Source: Clostridium sp. MB40-C1
GTDB taxonomy: Bacteria; Bacillota; Clostridia; Clostridiales; Clostridiaceae
Assembly: GCF_030913655.1 (NCBI RefSeq)
Contig: NZ_CP133189.1
Coordinates: 558,001 to 622,000 of the forward strand
Length of the DNA: 64,000 nucleotides
Direction: 5' to 3'
The notes beneath the pieces are model-generated. The model was not told the DNA's origin. It was given only the letters and a program-made list of their open reading frames with translations, and did no database searches. Numbering within the stretch: the stretch's first letter is position 1; each line of letters starts with the position of its first letter. This document shows positions 51,762 through 61,178 of the stretch, piece by piece. The translations under genes and the position numbers were made by a program.

Positions 51762-51795
51762 AAAAGTCATAGTGTATATTATGGCTTTTATTTTG
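51762..51795 (+). terminator. Terminator of the maltodextrin operon
   Basis: AAAAGTCATA pairs with TATGGCTTTT (one G-T pair) over a short loop, followed by ATTTTG. Confidence 0.7.
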
Positions 51796-51947
51796 TCTAT
51801 AATATATGGATTAACTTATATATTGTAGTTTTTTGAGCATATTAATTAGGAATAGATTAGGATTATTTTTTTGATAAAAACGTATTTTAGTTTACATATT
51901 AAGAAGAACTTTAAGAATCTAATTTAAAAATGGTAGGGGGAAAACTA

Positions 51948-52787
51948 ATGAGAGTATATTCAAAAGGTTTTAAAGAAGCAGAGGATACTATAAATAAATA
52001 TAAGAATAGAGGAGAAGAAACTAGAGTATCTATTCCTATACAATATAATGGAGAGCTATACAGAGAAATAATGTTTATAAAAAGGGAACAGGGCAATAGA
52101 ATTGCTGTGGGTTATTTATATATTGATGATGAAAATAAGGAAGTAGAAGATAAGTCTATAGCTAGACAATTAGCTAAATTAGGATATTATCTTAATATAT
52201 TTTATAATGATGAAAGTAGTCTTTACATAAAAAGAGCCATGGAAGGTATTCAAAATATAAAGAATCAGAAAATTGAGTATTCCAAACTATGTTTTGGACT
52301 GGATAAGTTAAAAAGTGAAGGAGAAAAGGGGACAGATAAAACAAAGGAAATAATAGATGAAGTGATTAAACTTAGAATAAAAAATGACGATAAAATATCA
52401 GAACTTTTATCTTTAGCAGAAAATCATATAAATGACAACAAATTTTATGGAGAAGATATATTTGAATCATTATATTCTTTATATAAAGAAATAATGATGC
52501 TGAATTTTAACAGAGTTAAAATTATAGATTCAGGAAAAGAATATTATGATAGTATTGAGAATAAAGCGAAAAAACGAAAAGGATCTTTACTAACTATATT
52601 TATAGGAAGAAACAAATGTATACCTTTTATTAAGTTAGAAAGCTTAATAAACAATTATAAAAAAATACTAAGTACTTATGAAAAGATACTTGATATGGAC
52701 GAGAGTAAATATGAAAAGTTTTTAATAAATGTAGAAAAAGACAATATAAATTTAAAAATGGATGTGCTTAGAAACATTAGGGAATAA
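51948..52787 (+). CDS. Hypothetical cytoplasmic protein, about 279 residues
   Basis: I do not recognise a family. The product begins MRVYSKGFKEAEDTINKYKN, has no signal peptide or membrane helix, and is rich in charged and predicted helical stretches; a small beta segment (about residues 25-60: RVSIPIQY, IMFIKREQ, RIAVGYLYI) precedes mostly helical sequence. I use ATG 51948, served by AGGGGGAAA, rather than the ATG at 51930. It stands alone between the maltodextrin operon and ctc and may be a signalling or scaffold protein; nothing more can be said. Confidence 0.7.
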   Translation: MRVYSKGFKEAEDTINKYKNRGEETRVSIPIQYNGELYREIMFIKREQGNRIAVGYLYIDDENKEVEDKSIARQLAKLGYYLNIFYNDESSLYIKRAMEGIQNIKNQKIEYSKLCFGLDKLKSEGEKGTDKTKEIIDEVIKLRIKNDDKISELLSLAENHINDNKFYGEDIFESLYSLYKEIMMLNFNRVKIIDSGKEYYDSIENKAKKRKGSLLTIFIGRNKCIPFIKLESLINNYKKILSTYEKILDMDESKYEKFLINVEKDNINLKMDVLRNIRE

Positions 52788-52863
52788 AAAGCTGTAGCTT
52801 TTAAAAAAAAGAAGTATAATATTATTCCTTCTGTAAATAATAAGAAAGACAGGAGGGATAATA

Positions 52864-53481
52864 ATGGAAATTTTAAAAGGTGAAGCAAGAGAAAAAAATA
52901 CAAACCATTATCCAAGAAGTAGAAGAAAACAAGGTAAGGTTCCAGGAGTACTTTATGGGGCTTTAGTAAAAAACTCTTTGTTTGAAATAGGAGAATTAGA
53001 ACTTAATAGAGAAGTCAATGCAGTAGGTGAACATGGTACTCTTAATTTAGAGTTAAATGATGCACAACATAAAGCACTAATAAAAGAAGTGCAAAGAGAT
53101 CCTGTAACTCATAGAATAGTACATATTGATTTAGAAGAAGTTTCTGATGATCAAATAGTTCAAACAGAAGTACCTATAATATTCAAAGGAGAAGGATTAA
53201 TTAATAAAGATGGAGGAGTTGTCCAAAAAGAAAGAAGTAGTATAAAAGTTCAAGGACGACATAAAGAGATTCCTAAGAGTATAAAAATTAACTTGGCAGA
53301 AGTTGGTATAGGTGGTGTTTTGAGAGCTTCGGATCTTGAAATAGCTCGTGAGATATCTATTGTAGATAGTATAGATACTGTTATTGCTGCTATAAGCCAT
53401 TATAGTGTTGGAGCTGAATCTGAAGAAGAAGAGCAAGATACTGCTCAAGCAGTAGCTAAAGAAATTCATATGGAAGAATAA
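52864..53481 (+). CDS. rplY: 50S ribosomal protein L25/general stress protein Ctc
   Basis: 205 residues: an L25-like 5S-rRNA-binding N-terminal domain (about 1-92, with EILKGEAREK and RREL/G-type turns such as SRRKQGKVPGVLYG) plus the C-terminal TL5-type beta domain (about 95-185), and an acidic tail. This is the CTC architecture of Bacillus and clostridia; E. coli L25 has only the first domain. It binds 5S rRNA and is stress-induced in Bacillus. RBS AGGAGGG. A terminator follows immediately. Confidence 0.95.
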   Translation: MEILKGEAREKNTNHYPRSRRKQGKVPGVLYGALVKNSLFEIGELELNREVNAVGEHGTLNLELNDAQHKALIKEVQRDPVTHRIVHIDLEEVSDDQIVQTEVPIIFKGEGLINKDGGVVQKERSSIKVQGRHKEIPKSIKINLAEVGIGGVLRASDLEIAREISIVDSIDTVIAAISHYSVGAESEEEEQDTAQAVAKEIHMEE

Positions 53482-53486
53482 AAAAT

Positions 53487-53514
53487 AAAAAGGCTGTTTT
53501 AAAGCAGCCTTTTT
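53487..53514 (+). terminator. Rho-independent terminator after ctc
   Basis: AAAAAGGCTG, an 8-nt loop and CAGCCTTTTT. Confidence 0.9.
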
Positions 53515-53569
53515 ATTAAAAACATAATGACTTTTTAGAATGTTATAAAATATATACAAAAAATAGTAA

Positions 53570-53599
53570 TTGTCCTAATAAGTGGTTTTATAGTATAAT
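53570..53599 (+). promoter_or_regulatory. Promoter of the phosphohexomutase gene
   Basis: TTGTCC and TATAAT with an 18-base spacer, about 30 bp before the ATG at 53630. Confidence 0.6.
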
Positions 53600-53629
53600 T
53601 GGTTTAAGTATTAAAAAGGGAGGTAAAAT

Positions 53630-55366
53630 ATGAGATATACAGAAAAATACGAAAAATGGTTAAACTCAGAAATTATCGATGAAAATACAAAGGAAGAATT
53701 AAGAAATATAGATGATGAAAAAGAGTTAGAAGATAGATTTTATAAAGATTTAGAGTTTGGCACTGGTGGGCTTAGAGGCAAAATAGGTGCTGGAGCAAAT
53801 AGAATGAATATATACACAGTTAAAAAAACAACCCAAGGATTTGCACAATATTTATTAGACAAATATAAAAACGAAGAAATTTCAGTGGCTATAGCTTATG
53901 ATTCTAGGAACATGTCTCAGGAGTTCGCAAGGGAAGCTGCTTTAACCTTGTGTGCAAATGAAATAAAAGTAAATCTTTTTGAGTCTTTAAGACCTACTCC
54001 TATGCTTTCATATGCTGTAAGACATCTAAATTGTAAAGGTGGAGTAGTTATTACTGCATCTCACAATCCAAAAGAATATAATGGATATAAGGTTTATGGA
54101 GAAGATGGTGGACAAGTTACAGATGAACATGCGGAAAAAATCACTTCTTTTATTAAAAAAGTAGATGATTTTTCTAAAATTAAAACTATGGATATAGAAA
54201 AAGCTAAAAGTTTAGGTTATTTAAAAATAATTGGGGAAGAGGTAGATGAAGCGTATATAGATAATGTTAAAAGTTTAGTCATAAGAAGAGATTTAGTATC
54301 TCAATGTGCAAAAGAGTTAAATATAATATATACTCCTATTCATGGAAGTGGTAATATCCCTGTAAGAAGAGTTTTAACAGAACTTGGGTATGAAAATCTT
54401 CATGTAGTTAAAGAACAAGAAAAACCAGATGGCAATTTCCCTACTGCGGAATATCCAAATCCAGAAGAACCTAAAGTATTTAAATTAGCATTATGTATGG
54501 CAGAAGAGATAAAACCTGATATTATCTTTGGGACAGATCCTGATTGTGATAGAATAGGTGCTGTTGTAAAAGATGAAAATGGAGAATATAAAGTTATAAG
54601 TGGAAATATGATGGGAACACTTTTAACTCATTATATTTTATTATCTCTTAAAGAAAAAGATAAACTTCCACAGAATGGTGTTGTCATTAAAACAATAGTT
54701 ACTACAGAAATGGCATCCAAAATTGCAGAAAAATTTAATGTGGAAATTTTAGATGTTTTAACCGGATTTAAATATATAGGAGAGAAGATAAAAGAATTTG
54801 AAGAAACTCAAGATAAACAATACTTATTTGGGTTTGAAGAGAGTTATGGGTATTTATCAGGAACTTTTGTAAGAGATAAAGATGCTGTTATAGCTTCTAT
54901 GCTTATATGTGAAATGGCTTTATATTATAAGAAAAAAGGAATGAATCTTTATAATGCTATAATGGAACTTTATAAAGAGTATGGATATTATAAAGAAGAG
55001 CTTGTTTCTATCAAACTTGAAGGAAAAGAAGGAAAGGAAAAGATAGACAAAATTCTCGAGCACTTAAGGCACTCTATGAAGGTAGAAATTAACGAAGTAA
55101 AAATAATAAAAAAGCAGGATTACAATATAAGTAAAGAAAAAGATTTAATAAATCTTACTGAAAAAGAAATAAAATTACCTAAATCAAATGTATTAAAGTT
55201 TATTTTAGAAGATGGATCTTATTTTGTTGTAAGACCTTCAGGGACTGAGCCTAAGATGAAAATATACATGGGCGTTGTAGGAAACAACGTAGAAGATTCA
55301 GAAGAAAAAATGAGAAAATTTAAAGACTACATTCTTAATGTAGTAAATATAGCGTGTGGTGAATGA
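53630..55366 (+). CDS. pgcA: Phosphoglucomutase/phosphomannomutase (PgcA type)
   Basis: 578 residues of the alpha-D-phosphohexomutase superfamily, PgcA-like in length. The active-site serine loop is TASHNPKEYNG (S144), the metal loop is GTDPDCDRIG, the sugar-binding loop is GFEESYGYL, and the phosphate-binding loop is RPSGTEPKMKIY. It interconverts glucose 1-phosphate and glucose 6-phosphate, linking the maltodextrin phosphorylase to glycolysis, and supplying glucose 1-phosphate to GalU. RBS GGGAGG. A strong terminator follows about 80 bp downstream. Confidence 0.95.
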   Translation: MRYTEKYEKWLNSEIIDENTKEELRNIDDEKELEDRFYKDLEFGTGGLRGKIGAGANRMNIYTVKKTTQGFAQYLLDKYKNEEISVAIAYDSRNMSQEFAREAALTLCANEIKVNLFESLRPTPMLSYAVRHLNCKGGVVITASHNPKEYNGYKVYGEDGGQVTDEHAEKITSFIKKVDDFSKIKTMDIEKAKSLGYLKIIGEEVDEAYIDNVKSLVIRRDLVSQCAKELNIIYTPIHGSGNIPVRRVLTELGYENLHVVKEQEKPDGNFPTAEYPNPEEPKVFKLALCMAEEIKPDIIFGTDPDCDRIGAVVKDENGEYKVISGNMMGTLLTHYILLSLKEKDKLPQNGVVIKTIVTTEMASKIAEKFNVEILDVLTGFKYIGEKIKEFEETQDKQYLFGFEESYGYLSGTFVRDKDAVIASMLICEMALYYKKKGMNLYNAIMELYKEYGYYKEELVSIKLEGKEGKEKIDKILEHLRHSMKVEINEVKIIKKQDYNISKEKDLINLTEKEIKLPKSNVLKFILEDGSYFVVRPSGTEPKMKIYMGVVGNNVEDSEEKMRKFKDYILNVVNIACGE

Positions 55367-55448
55367 AGGCTCCCTTATCTAGGGTTTTAGCCAGCCGCAA
55401 CTTTTGTTTTAAAGAGGATGGAAGCCTTAAGAGGGCAGACATTGGATA
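55367..55448. repeat. Possible third, divergent copy of the structured repeat
   Basis: GATGGAAGCCTTAAGAGGGCAGACATTGGATAA matches, in its last third, the GATGGGAGTATTAGAATG...GACATCGGATAA end of the elements at 11575 and 57851. The front half differs, so homology is uncertain. Confidence 0.4.
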
Positions 55449-55489
55449 AAAAGAACTAATGGAAGATTAAGATTTCCATTAGTTCTTTT
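55449..55489. terminator. Bidirectional terminator
   Basis: AAAAGAACTAATGGAA and its complement form a 16-bp perfect stem with a short loop and T-run. Confidence 0.85.
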
Positions 55490-55499
55490 GTATGTGAAG

Positions 55500-55590
55500 A
55501 AAGTGCATAATTCCAAATATAGATACATGCAATCTTTATTGTTCATTGCTTGAAAATTTTTCTTTTGGATTCAGAGTAAATTCAAAATAC
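55500..55590. repeat. Interior-like fragment of the MITE family
   Basis: ATACATGCAATCTTTATTGTTCATTGCTTGAAAA resembles ACATGCAAGTTTCATTGTTCACTGCTTCGAAAA inside 5755-5800, without the terminal repeats. Likely a decayed copy. It makes up most of the gap before the CPBP gene. Confidence 0.5.
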
Positions 55591-55679
55591 AATTATTTTT
55601 GAAAAACTTTATAGAAACTTTATAAATTAGATTTAATATAAGTTTGTGGGAGAAATAATAGAAATATGGAGTGATTATA

Positions 55680-56552
55680 ATGATGAAGAATAAAGATTTA
55701 TCAACAAATTTTTTCGTAGCATTAGTGTTAATATTATCTGTGTTATTTACGGCAATGGGAGTTGTTTTTAAAAATGATATAGTACTTGCACTACAGCAAG
55801 CTACACCAATTATTGCAACTATAATTGTATGTATTATATTCTTTAGAGAAAAACATTTCAAAAATATTGGGATAAACCATATTGGGAAATTACGCTATTA
55901 TATTGTGGCTTTAATAATTCCAACATTAACATTGTTTATAAGTTATTTTTGCGGGTGGATATTAGGTTTTTTAAAACTTGGATGGCAATTACAAAATCCA
56001 TATTTAGAAATAACTTTTCCAGTTATAAAAGATGTTATAAAAGTGCTTTTTTCTCAAGATACGATGTATTCATTAAATTTTTTTTATATAGTTTTAATTT
56101 GGGGAGTAGCAGAAGAAATTGGATGGAGAGGCTTTCTACAACCTAGATTTATAAATAAATTTGGAGTTAAAAAAGGAATATGCCTAACAGGATTAGTATG
56201 GGCTATATGGCATTATCCTCTTATACTAAGTGGGCAGTATTATGAAAGTGGAAATGTAATTTTAAATACTATTTTGTTTACTATAGCAGTTATAATTATG
56301 GGAGTATCCATAGGATATGTTAGTTATAAGACAGGTAGTGTGTGGCCAGCAGTTATATTTCACACAAAGTCAAATTTAACATGGCAATTATGTAGTGCAA
56401 TGTTTTTACCAAATAGTCCTAAAAGTATATACTTATGTGGCGAAGCAGGTATTATCAATATTATTATATGGAGTATTCTTGCAATATTTATTTTTCGTAA
56501 AATTTCAAATGAGAATAAAATGGTCAATAGGGTTAATGAAACTGTAAATTAA
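55680..56552 (+). CDS. CPBP-family intramembrane metalloprotease
   Basis: About 290 residues with six to eight hydrophobic helices. The CAAX-protease-like motifs are EEIGWRGFLQPR (paired Glu), WAIWHYPLI (His) and HTKSNLTWQL (His). Family members cleave prenylated proteins or, in bacteria, process bacteriocins or act in immunity; the substrate is unknown. I use ATG 55680 rather than the GTG at 55671 because GGAG lies 8 nt ahead of it. It stands alone between two dispersed-repeat regions. Confidence 0.88.
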   Translation: MMKNKDLSTNFFVALVLILSVLFTAMGVVFKNDIVLALQQATPIIATIIVCIIFFREKHFKNIGINHIGKLRYYIVALIIPTLTLFISYFCGWILGFLKLGWQLQNPYLEITFPVIKDVIKVLFSQDTMYSLNFFYIVLIWGVAEEIGWRGFLQPRFINKFGVKKGICLTGLVWAIWHYPLILSGQYYESGNVILNTILFTIAVIIMGVSIGYVSYKTGSVWPAVIFHTKSNLTWQLCSAMFLPNSPKSIYLCGEAGIINIIIWSILAIFIFRKISNENKMVNRVNETVN

Positions 56553-56586
56553 TCTAAAGTATCTTAAAATTCATTAAATAATACAT

Positions 56587-56633
56587 TAGCTTGTCTTACA
56601 ATTTATAAACAAAAATAATTGTGGGGCAAGCTA
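56587..56633. terminator. Hairpin after the CPBP gene
   Basis: TAGCTTGTC...ACAATT pairs with AATTGT...GGCAAGCTA, an imperfect 47-bp hairpin following the stop by about 35 bp. Probable terminator without an obvious T-run. Confidence 0.5.
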
Positions 56634-56738
56634 AATCTATATAAAAAACAAATATATTGTTTTATATATAACCTTTTTTTGATAAACTAAATAAGAGGCA
56701 TTGTAAAATAAAATTGGTAAGGTTGGTGATTGCTACAA

Positions 56739-57800
56739 ATGGACTTTAAAGATAAGCTTTCTAATTTATTATTTTTAGAAGTAAAAAGGGATAGAGTTTT
56801 TTCTATTTTTGAAACATCTGTAAATGAGGATATATATTTACCTATTGCAGCAGAAAGCATAATACAAAAAATTAAAGCTGGAAAAAGTGTTGAAAGTATT
56901 CCAATAGGTTTTTTCGTTGAAGGTATGGCTTTTGTTTTAGGGGCAGATGAAGAGTTTAGATTTAATTCTATATACATAAATTTAATTTCAAATGTACCAA
57001 AGAGTATAGAGTTTATAAAAGGAAGAATAGCAGATAACGTTAAAAATAAAAAATATGAAGATGCTTATATACTATTAAAAGGGTTAAAAGAGATTGAAAA
57101 AAGTAAGGAAATATATGATAAATTAATATTACTTTTAGAAAACTTAAAAACTTATGATAAGGCTTATGAAGAAGAAGAAATTAAGATAATAGATGAGGCT
57201 AAATTAATAGAGGATTATTCAAATCCATATCTTTATGAAGCTTTTATTAAAAAGAATAAAGGAGACTATGATGGAGCTCTTTTTTCTATTAATACATATA
57301 TATCAAAGGGTGGGGAAGAAACAGTTGAAATTACTGAACTAAAAAATTCATTAAAGCTTATAGCAAATTATGAAGAAGCTAAAAGTCTTGTTTATGAAGA
57401 ACCAGAAAAAGCTCTTGCAATCTTAATACCATTGACAAGTGAGCTAGGGGATAATGCAGATATTTACTACTATATAGCTATAGCTTATAGAGTTCTTGAA
57501 AATTATCATAAAGCTATATATTATTTAGAAAAATCAATGGAAATAGATAATTCTTATCCTGAAGTTTTTAATGAAATGGGAATAAATCATGCTTGTATTG
57601 GGGACTTTGAAAGTGCAATAGCTTATCTTAGAAAAGTATTTGAAGTTACAAAATCTATAGAAGTATGTACAAATTTAATAATGTGCTATCTTAACTCAGG
57701 TGATATGAAGCAAGCAAAACTGCATTTAGAAATGGCTAAAAAAATTAATCCAAATGATGAGGTAGTTATTGAATTGGAAAGTATAATTAAAAATCAATAA
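56739..57800 (+). CDS. Tetratricopeptide-repeat protein
   Basis: About 353 residues of helical sequence with TPR-like units, clearest in the C-terminal half: ADIYYYIAIAYRVLENYHKAIYYLEKSMEID, then PEVFNEMGINHACIGDFESAIAYLRKVFE, then VCTNLIMCYLNSGDMKQAKLHLE, with an ELESIIKNQ end. The N-terminal third (about 1-90) is a less regular domain. It would act as a protein-binding scaffold in the cytoplasm. The start is ATG 56739 after GGTGAT; a TTG at 56730 is possible. Monocistronic; partner unknown. Confidence 0.82.
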   Translation: MDFKDKLSNLLFLEVKRDRVFSIFETSVNEDIYLPIAAESIIQKIKAGKSVESIPIGFFVEGMAFVLGADEEFRFNSIYINLISNVPKSIEFIKGRIADNVKNKKYEDAYILLKGLKEIEKSKEIYDKLILLLENLKTYDKAYEEEEIKIIDEAKLIEDYSNPYLYEAFIKKNKGDYDGALFSINTYISKGGEETVEITELKNSLKLIANYEEAKSLVYEEPEKALAILIPLTSELGDNADIYYYIAIAYRVLENYHKAIYYLEKSMEIDNSYPEVFNEMGINHACIGDFESAIAYLRKVFEVTKSIEVCTNLIMCYLNSGDMKQAKLHLEMAKKINPNDEVVIELESIIKNQ

Positions 57801-57850
57801 ACAGGATTCTTGGTTATACATAGACATAAGATAAACAGAGTTCTTAGTAA

Positions 57851-57978
57851 GAGTTCTTAGTATCAGAAGGAATTTTTACTCCTTCTGAAAGTTTAGAAAT
57901 CTTTATTCAGAGGCGTGCCATTCTTTACTCACATTTAAAGAAGATGGGAGTATTAGAATGACTAGACATCGGATAAAT
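57851..57978. repeat. Structured dispersed repeat, short copy
   Basis: Homologous to 11575-11753, including GCGTGCCATTCTTTACTC and GATGGGAGTATTAGAATG. Here GAAGGAATTTTTACTCCTTC forms a hairpin where the other copy has GGAGTTTTAAACTCC, a compensated pairing. It ends 87 bp before galU. Confidence 0.65.
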
Positions 57979-58064
57979 TTAGGATCAGTGTGACATAATA
58001 TTTATTGTATGCGCATTATAATTTTAATGGGGTTATATTAAAGATTTGAAGGGAGAATTATATT

Positions 58065-58970
58065 ATGAGGGTTAAAAAGGCTATTATACCTGCAGCGGGA
58101 CTAGGAACAAGGTTTTTACCTGCAACTAAAGCTCAACCGAAGGAAATGCTTCCTATAGTTGATAAACCTACAATACAGTATATAATTGAAGAGGCTGTAG
58201 CTTCAGGTATAGAAGAAATATTGATTATTACAGGTAGAAATAAAAGGGCCATAGAAGATCACTTTGACAAATCTATAGAATTGGAAAACCAATTGGAAGC
58301 TAAAGGACAAAAAGAGCTTTTAAATATGGTAGAAGAAATATCTAATATGGTTGACATATATTACATAAGACAAAAGGAACCTAAGGGATTGGGGCATGCT
58401 ATAAATTGTGCAAAGACTTTTGTAGGAGATGAACCCTTTGCTGTTATGTTGGGAGATGATGTGGTAGATAGTGAAACTCCTTGCTTAAAACAGTTAATTG
58501 ATTGTTACAGTGAGTATAAAACATCTATTTTAGGAGTTCAAGAAGTACCTACTAAGGATGTAGACAAATATGGTATAGTTAGAGGAATACACATAGAAGA
58601 TAGAGTTTATAAAGTAAAAGATTTAGTTGAAAAACCAAATGTAGAAGAGGCTCCTTCTAATATTGCTATTTTGGGAAGATATATAATAACTCCTAAAATA
58701 TTTGAAATATTAGATAGGACAGAGCCAGGAAAATCAGGGGAAATTCAACTTACGGATGCTCTCAATACGTTAATTAAGAGGGAAGCAATGTATGCCTATG
58801 ATTTTGAAGGCAGAAGGTATGATGTTGGAGATAAATTGGGATTTTTAGAAGCAAGTGTTGAATTTGCATTAAAAAAAGAAGAACTTAGGGAAGAATTTAT
58901 GAAATATTTAATTACAATAAAGGATAATCCTAAATTTGCTCAATTATATAAAGAAATGAGTAATAAATAA
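58065..58970 (+). CDS. galU: UTP--glucose-1-phosphate uridylyltransferase
   Basis: 301 residues, full length for the GalU/GtaB family that makes UDP-glucose from UTP and glucose 1-phosphate. GLGTRFLPATKAQPKEM at the N-terminus is the nucleotide-binding signature; GDDVVDSETPC carries the metal-site Asp; VEKPN and GRYIITPKIFEIL are typical. RBS GGGAG. UDP-glucose feeds glycans, teichoic acids or capsule; its position just before the surface-sugar genes fits that use. It is separated from them by a long nested hairpin. Confidence 0.96.
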   Translation: MRVKKAIIPAAGLGTRFLPATKAQPKEMLPIVDKPTIQYIIEEAVASGIEEILIITGRNKRAIEDHFDKSIELENQLEAKGQKELLNMVEEISNMVDIYYIRQKEPKGLGHAINCAKTFVGDEPFAVMLGDDVVDSETPCLKQLIDCYSEYKTSILGVQEVPTKDVDKYGIVRGIHIEDRVYKVKDLVEKPNVEEAPSNIAILGRYIITPKIFEILDRTEPGKSGEIQLTDALNTLIKREAMYAYDFEGRRYDVGDKLGFLEASVEFALKKEELREEFMKYLITIKDNPKFAQLYKEMSNK

Positions 58971-58988
58971 GAAAAAATTTATGGTATA

Positions 58989-59055
58989 ATAGACATGTCG
59001 TGCATAAATAGCGTGATATACGCTGAATAAATAATTTATGCTTTGACATGTCTAT
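58989..59055. terminator. Long nested hairpin between galU and the dehydratase gene
   Basis: ATAGACATGTC pairs with GACATGTCTAT (11 bp), GCATAAAT with ATTTATGC (8 bp), and AGCGT with ACGCT (5 bp), all nested, followed by TTTTC. It begins 18 bp after the galU stop. Three co-axial stems are more than a minimal terminator needs. Confidence 0.7.
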
Positions 59056-59166
59056 TTTCTAGTATTAAAATTAATTGTTGTAATACATAATAAAAAACAT
59101 TGAATAATTTTAAAAATGATGTAAAATGATTTAAGGTGAAAAAATTAAAAACGAGGAAGTGAGAAT

Positions 59167-61005
59167 TTGAAGAGTAATAGAAAATTTCTAATATTGGATA
59201 TAATTTTAGTTACAATTTCACTATATTTTGCCCTGCTTTTAAGATTTGAATTCAAGATACCAGGTGAATATGTAACTTTCTTTAAAGTTTCAATTATTCC
59301 AGTAATATTCATAACTCTTTTGTGTAATAAAGTTGTAAAATTATATGATTTTATATGGAAGTATGCATCTGTTGAAGAGCTTATCTCTATAATTTATTCT
59401 GTTTCCATAGCTAATATAATTTTTATAATATATAGCTACTTTATAAGCTATAAGATTTTTAAAAGCATACATTACAGATTCCCTTTTACAGTTCACATAA
59501 TATTTTGGCTCTTATGTGTAATTGCTTTAGGGGGAAGTAGATTTATATACAGAATAATGGCTAGTCGTGATGAGGGTAGTGAAGTAGTAGGAGAAGTTAA
59601 AAAACTTTTAATAGTTGGAGCTGGAGACGCAGGAGCAATGCTCATAAAAGAAGTTAAGAAACACAATTTACTAAACTATGACATTGTGGGACTTATTGAT
59701 GATGATGAATCAAAAGTAGGCCAGGTTATTAATGGCATAAAAATATTAGGTGGTAGAAATGATATAGTTAGAATATGTGATAAAAAACAGATAGAAGAGA
59801 TATTTATTGCAGTACCATCTATACCATTTCAAGAAAGAAAAGAAATATACAATATATGTAAAAGAACTAATTGCAAGCTAAAAACTCTCCCAGGAATATA
59901 TGAAATAATAAATGGAGATGTAAATATAAGTCAGCTTAGAGATGTAGATATCAATGACCTTTTAGGAAGAAATCCTGTTAAATTGAATAACAACAATATA
60001 AATCAATATATAAAAGAAAAAGTTATTCTTGTAACAGGAGGAGGAGGATCTATAGGATCCGAACTTTGTAGACAAATAGTTAAATTTAATCCTAAAAAAT
60101 TAATAATTCTTGATATATATGAAAATAATGCTTATGATCTTCAAATGGAATTACAATATAAATACCCTGATTTAGATCTTGATGTTGTTATAGCATCTAT
60201 AAGGGATTTTGATAGATTAAAAGAAGTATTTGAAAAATATAAACCTTATGTTGTATTCCATGCAGCAGCTCATAAACATGTTCCTCTTATGGAAAACAAT
60301 CCTGCAGAAGTTATAAAGAATAATATAATAGGTACTTATAATTTGGCAAAATGTAGTCATATGTATAAGGTTAAAAGATTTGTTCAAATAAGTACTGATA
60401 AAGCAGTAAATCCAACTAATATAATGGGAGCTTCTAAGAGATTTTGTGAAAAAATTATTCAGGCTTTTGATAGGGAAAGTGATACAGAATATGTAGCTGT
60501 AAGATTTGGTAATGTTCTTGGAAGTAATGGTTCAGTAATACCTTTATTTAAGAAGCAAATAAAACAGGGGGGACCAGTTACAGTTACCCATCCTGAAATA
60601 AATAGGTTTTTTATGACTATACCTGAAGCAGCACAACTTGTAATACAAGCTGGTGCTATGGCTGAAGGAGGAGAAATTTTTGTTCTAGATATGGGCGAAC
60701 CTGTTAAAATAGTTGACCTTGCAAAAGACTTAATAAGATTGTCAGGATTAAAACCAGGTGAAGATATACAAATAGAGTATACTGGATTAAGACCAGGGGA
60801 AAAGCTATATGAAGAACTTTTAATGGATGAAATTGCTTTAACTTCTACAGAACATGAAAAAATATTTGTAGAAAAACCTATGGATTTTGATCTTCAATAT
60901 ATAGAAAACTCTATTTCTGAATTTAAAAAAGTTGTAAATAAAGATAAAGAAGAAGTATTTAAGCTTATGGAAGAGAAGGTTCCAACATATAAAAGGAAAA
61001 AGTAA
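59167..61005 (+). CDS. Membrane UDP-sugar 4,6-dehydratase (CapD/WbpM/PglF type)
   Basis: 612 residues. Four hydrophobic helices occupy about 1-130, then a CoA-binding-like domain (VGAGDAGAML, about 150-270) and an extended SDR domain with VTGGGGSIGSEL (289-300). The active-site triad appears as S409, M420 (in NIMGASK) and K424, i.e. SMK as known for WbpM-type enzymes rather than SYK. It converts UDP-GlcNAc to a 4-keto-6-deoxy sugar at the membrane. TTG start at 59167 behind GAGGAAG. It precedes the WbpA/B/D genes, though it makes a different sugar branch. Confidence 0.92.
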   Translation: MKSNRKFLILDIILVTISLYFALLLRFEFKIPGEYVTFFKVSIIPVIFITLLCNKVVKLYDFIWKYASVEELISIIYSVSIANIIFIIYSYFISYKIFKSIHYRFPFTVHIIFWLLCVIALGGSRFIYRIMASRDEGSEVVGEVKKLLIVGAGDAGAMLIKEVKKHNLLNYDIVGLIDDDESKVGQVINGIKILGGRNDIVRICDKKQIEEIFIAVPSIPFQERKEIYNICKRTNCKLKTLPGIYEIINGDVNISQLRDVDINDLLGRNPVKLNNNNINQYIKEKVILVTGGGGSIGSELCRQIVKFNPKKLIILDIYENNAYDLQMELQYKYPDLDLDVVIASIRDFDRLKEVFEKYKPYVVFHAAAHKHVPLMENNPAEVIKNNIIGTYNLAKCSHMYKVKRFVQISTDKAVNPTNIMGASKRFCEKIIQAFDRESDTEYVAVRFGNVLGSNGSVIPLFKKQIKQGGPVTVTHPEINRFFMTIPEAAQLVIQAGAMAEGGEIFVLDMGEPVKIVDLAKDLIRLSGLKPGEDIQIEYTGLRPGEKLYEELLMDEIALTSTEHEKIFVEKPMDFDLQYIENSISEFKKVVNKDKEEVFKLMEEKVPTYKRKK

Positions 61006-61178
61006 AAATTAGGAAATCTGACACCATATGCATAGATCACTATAGTATAGAAACACTATAGTATAGAAAAGAATATAAATAAAAGAATAATGTTAATATG
61101 TAGCATCAAAAATTGAAGAATTTTTTAAAAATAAATAATTAAGGTATGAGCATAATTTAATAATTGGGAGGAAATCTT

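Noticed and set aside
52786-52802. Terminator AAAAAGCTGTAGCTTTT between the hypothetical gene and ctc
   Set aside because: The stem is very short and is followed by A rather than T on the coding strand; too weak to list.
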